DNA from: Pannonibacter sp. SL95
Lineage (GTDB): Bacteria; Pseudomonadota; Alphaproteobacteria; Rhizobiales; Stappiaceae
Reading direction: 5' to 3'
NCBI RefSeq assembly: GCF_026672425.1
Contig: NZ_JAPPRC010000003.1
Coordinates: 536,001-600,000 of the forward strand
DNA length: 64,000 nucleotides
The notes beneath the pieces were generated by a model. The model was given only the letters and a program-made list of their open reading frames with translations, was not told the DNA's origin and ran no database searches. How positions within the stretch are numbered: position 1 is the stretch's first letter; every line of letters begins with the position of its first letter. This document shows positions 62,227-64,000 of this stretch, in pieces. The position numbers and the translations under genes are program-made.

Positions 62227-63384
62227 TCAGCCGCGTGTCAGTGTCGGGGCGACATTGCGATACCAGCCATCGTTGATGGCGGTTGCCCAGTCGCCCGACG
62301 GGAACACCGGGATCTCGTTCGGAACGACGGCGGCATACTTCTCGCGCAGTGCCGGGGCAACATGGTCCCAGGACACGCCGGGGAAGCCGCCGAGGTCGGA
62401 AATGATCAGCGACTGGATCTCTTCCGACAGCATGAAGTTGGCCAGCAGCATGGCACGGTCGAGCTGGGCGGCGTTGGTCGGGATGGTCATGGCGGAGAAG
62501 CCGCCGCAGAAGGCCAGGTCCTTGAGCTGAACCAGACCGGTGTTTTCGGGCAGAACGCCCTGGGCAATGGCCTGCAGCACCTGGTCGGACCAGACCGGCA
62601 CCATCGTGACAACGCCCTGGCCGAGCATCTGCAGCGACTGGCTGTTGCCGCCGGTATAGGCGCCCTTTTCATAGAGATGCGGTGCAATGTCCTTCAGCGC
62701 GTCCCAGGCCGGCAGCAGCATCTTTTCGCCCGCTTCGGCGGTGTAGTTGGAGATGGTGAAGGCCTTGGGGTCGCGGCCGTTCACTTCATGAATGGCACGG
62801 CGGACGAAATTGCCGCCCGAACCGCCCTTGTCGGGACGGTTGTAGATGAACTGGCCCGGGTTGGCCTTGATCCATGTGACGAGGTCGGCCCAGGTGGTGG
62901 GAGCATCAGCGGCCTTCAGCTTGGTCGCGTCATAGGCGAGCAGGACCTGGCTGCCGCGATAGGGCAGGGAGAAGTCGCTGTCGAAGGCGGCCGGGTTGAT
63001 CTTGCCATAGTTCGCAAGGCCGGCTTCCTTGAAGTTCACCCACAGGTTCTGGGCGATGCCGTCTGCGGGGAAGCGCGGATCGAAGGCTTCGAAGATCTCG
63101 ACCTGCGGATCGGTCTTGGTTGCCTTGGCCGCCAGCGTACGATCGGCAATGGCGCGCAGGCCAGCGTTGTCGCCAGCGTCCACCATCTTCACCGTGCCGC
63201 CATGGGCGGCAGTGAAGCGCGGGAAGACCAGGTTGGTCCAGAAGTCGGAGATGTTCTGGTCCGACCCCGTATAGACAAAGACAGTGCCATCAGCGGCGAA
63301 GGCAAACTGCGGCAGGCTCAGCCCACCCAGAAGAGTGGTGCCAAGGGTCATGCTGCTGAGGGAAAGGAATTCGCGGCGGTTCAT
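62227..63384 (-). CDS. Periplasmic binding protein of the PotD/FbpA class (Tat-like signal)
   Basis: 385 residues from ATG 63384 (upstream frame to 63564 discarded). The N-terminus MNRREFLSLSSMTLGTTLLGGLSLPQFAFA has a twin-Arg-like motif, suggesting Tat export of a folded protein. Mature part: TVFVYTGSDQNISDFWTNLVFPRFTAAHGG, typical type II periplasmic binding folds for polyamine, iron or phosphonate-like ligands. It starts the operon SBP-permease-permease-ATPase-GDPD, so a glycerophosphodiester or related phospho-compound is a reasonable ligand. Confidence 0.9.
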   Translation of the reverse strand: MNRREFLSLSSMTLGTTLLGGLSLPQFAFAADGTVFVYTGSDQNISDFWTNLVFPRFTAAHGGTVKMVDAGDNAGLRAIADRTLAAKATKTDPQVEIFEAFDPRFPADGIAQNLWVNFKEAGLANYGKINPAAFDSDFSLPYRGSQVLLAYDATKLKAADAPTTWADLVTWIKANPGQFIYNRPDKGGSGGNFVRRAIHEVNGRDPKAFTISNYTAEAGEKMLLPAWDALKDIAPHLYEKGAYTGGNSQSLQMLGQGVVTMVPVWSDQVLQAIAQGVLPENTGLVQLKDLAFCGGFSAMTIPTNAAQLDRAMLLANFMLSEEIQSLIISDLGGFPGVSWDHVAPALREKYAAVVPNEIPVFPSGDWATAINDGWYRNVAPTLTRG

Positions 63385-63736
63385 GGTGCTGCTCCCCGGT
63401 TGCCGATGCACGGCGGTTCGAGATGCCGGGGTCATAGTCTGACTGCGCTGCAGTTTTGTGGACGTGCCGTGACGCTTGGGTGACGACAGAGCGGAAGGAC
63501 GGCATTCGGCTGCCTTTGAATTGGGCAAAGCCTGCTCAAACATCAGCCAAAGCTGCCTGAGCACCTAAGCCAGCCAACCAAACATGGTTAATGAAAATTC
63601 ATCCTAACACCCTGTTGATATTGCAGAATTGTGAAATCCGGCGGATTTCTGCGGCGCGCGCGAAGCTTGCCTGAAGCTTATCCACAGAGGGGCGGGAGCA
63701 GGCTCGTCGAAAGTCGGAATTTTTCAAAATTGTCGA
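63385..63736. promoter_or_regulatory. Intergenic region before the rRNA operon
   Basis: No gene is seen. It holds a perfect palindrome GAAATCC-GGC-GGATTTC (63633-63649) and one DnaA-box consensus TTATCCACA (63678-63686). It must contain the promoter of the divergent importer operon at 63384, which could not be located with confidence. Confidence 0.5.
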
Positions 63737-63766
63737 TTGACGGGGTGGGGTTGGGGCCCCTATAAG
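63737..63766 (+). promoter_or_regulatory. rRNA operon promoter P1
   Basis: TTGACG (63737-63742) and TATAAG (63761-63766) with an 18-base GC-rich spacer, followed by CTCATCGACGGCGGC, as in alphaproteobacterial rRNA promoters. Confidence 0.8.
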
Positions 63767-63836
63767 CTGGCTCATCGACGGCGGCAACGTCGCCGGCGAC
63801 GGGAAGTTGCTTCCCTGAAATTCTGAAAAATGCGGC

Positions 63837-63865
63837 TTGACAGCCGGTGCCTAGTACCGGATAAG
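63837..63865 (+). promoter_or_regulatory. rRNA operon promoter P2
   Basis: TTGACA (63837-63842), 17-base spacer, GATAAG (63860-63865). A second tandem promoter about 100 bases after P1 is common for rRNA operons. Confidence 0.65.
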
Positions 63866-64000
63866 CGGCCTCGTTCTTTCGGACAGCTAACCAGTCAAGT
63901 GGTTAGGTTCTTTGACAATTTATGTTTTGAAGGAAGGGAAGCGTGGTCGGCGTTGTTCTTGCGCGGTCGGACTTGAGAGAGTTCGGCATGAAGCAAGGGT
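63866..64000 (+). other. rRNA operon leader with boxB/boxA-like antitermination site (partial)
   Basis: Hairpin CTAACCA-GTCAAG-TGGTTAG (63887-63906) directly followed by GGTTCTTTGACA (63906-63917), which resembles boxA in position and sequence. The following GAAGGAAGGGAAGCGTGGTCGGCG matches the conserved leader ahead of 16S in Rhizobiales-type rRNA operons. The mature 16S start (AGTTTGATCCTGGCTCAG-like) is not reached in this window. Confidence 0.8.

Noticed and set aside
63970..64000. Start of 16S rRNA (ACTTGAGAGAGTT)
   Set aside because: Only the first bases resemble the 16S 5' end; the conserved TTTGATCCTGGCTCAG does not follow, so this is still leader.

Overview
High-GC alphaproteobacterial chromosome, probably Hyphomicrobiales (Stappiaceae-like is my guess from gene style, not proven). 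No phage or insertion-sequence genes are seen. The right edge runs into the leader of an rRNA operon.

Bases 1-25453 hold the most unusual locus. Seven tandem nitrile-hydratase-like-leader (NHLP) peptide precursors fill 1-2758; the first is cut by the window edge. Each has a conserved leader of about 90 residues ending in a Gly-Gly site, and a hypervariable core of 20-26 residues with exactly one Cys. A complete export machine lies at 15643-23603: TolC/NodT-type outer-membrane lipoprotein, HlyD-type NHLM adaptor, C39 peptidase-ABC exporter, a second NHLM ABC subunit and a cyclic-nucleotide-binding-fold protein, followed by an MsbA-like ABC exporter. Between precursors and exporter, on the minus strand (3142-15124), sits a full non-flagellar chemosensory pathway: winged-helix regulator, CheR, CheB, chemoreceptor, receiver, CheA, CheW-like protein, receiver-PAS-adenylate cyclase, and a three-domain CheW scaffold. 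No peptide-modifying enzyme is visible; any would lie left of the window. The layout suggests that a chemoreceptor array with cAMP output and a DNA-binding regulator tunes production or export of the peptide family.

Bases 25459-37246 carry an XRE regulator divergent from a small membrane protein; a GntR regulator with an aldo/keto reductase-RidA fusion, divergent from a TIGR04076-like protein, a second aldo/keto reductase and a branched-chain-type (Liv) ABC importer; then a DUF1127-like small protein divergent from a GcvA-type LysR regulator; and an exported histidine phosphatase.

Bases 37732-57576 are two dipeptide/oligopeptide-type (Dpp) ABC importers plus a catabolic set: SDR, DapA-like aldolase, Asp/Glu/hydantoin racemase, amidohydrolase, VOC protein, GntR regulator and a dihydropyrimidinase gene that is frameshifted near its 3' end. 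This points to uptake and breakdown of a hydantoin/pyrimidine-like or N-carbamoyl compound. A shared 12-base motif upstream of the VOC gene and of the dihydropyrimidinase gene is a candidate operator for the GntR protein.

Bases 57685-63384 hold an inositol-monophosphatase-family gene, convergent and overlapping with an operon for a PotA/FbpC-type ABC importer and a glycerophosphodiester phosphodiesterase, suggesting phosphodiester scavenging. Bases 63385-64000 contain two rRNA-type promoters, a boxB/boxA-like antitermination site and the start of the rRNA leader; 16S itself is not reached.
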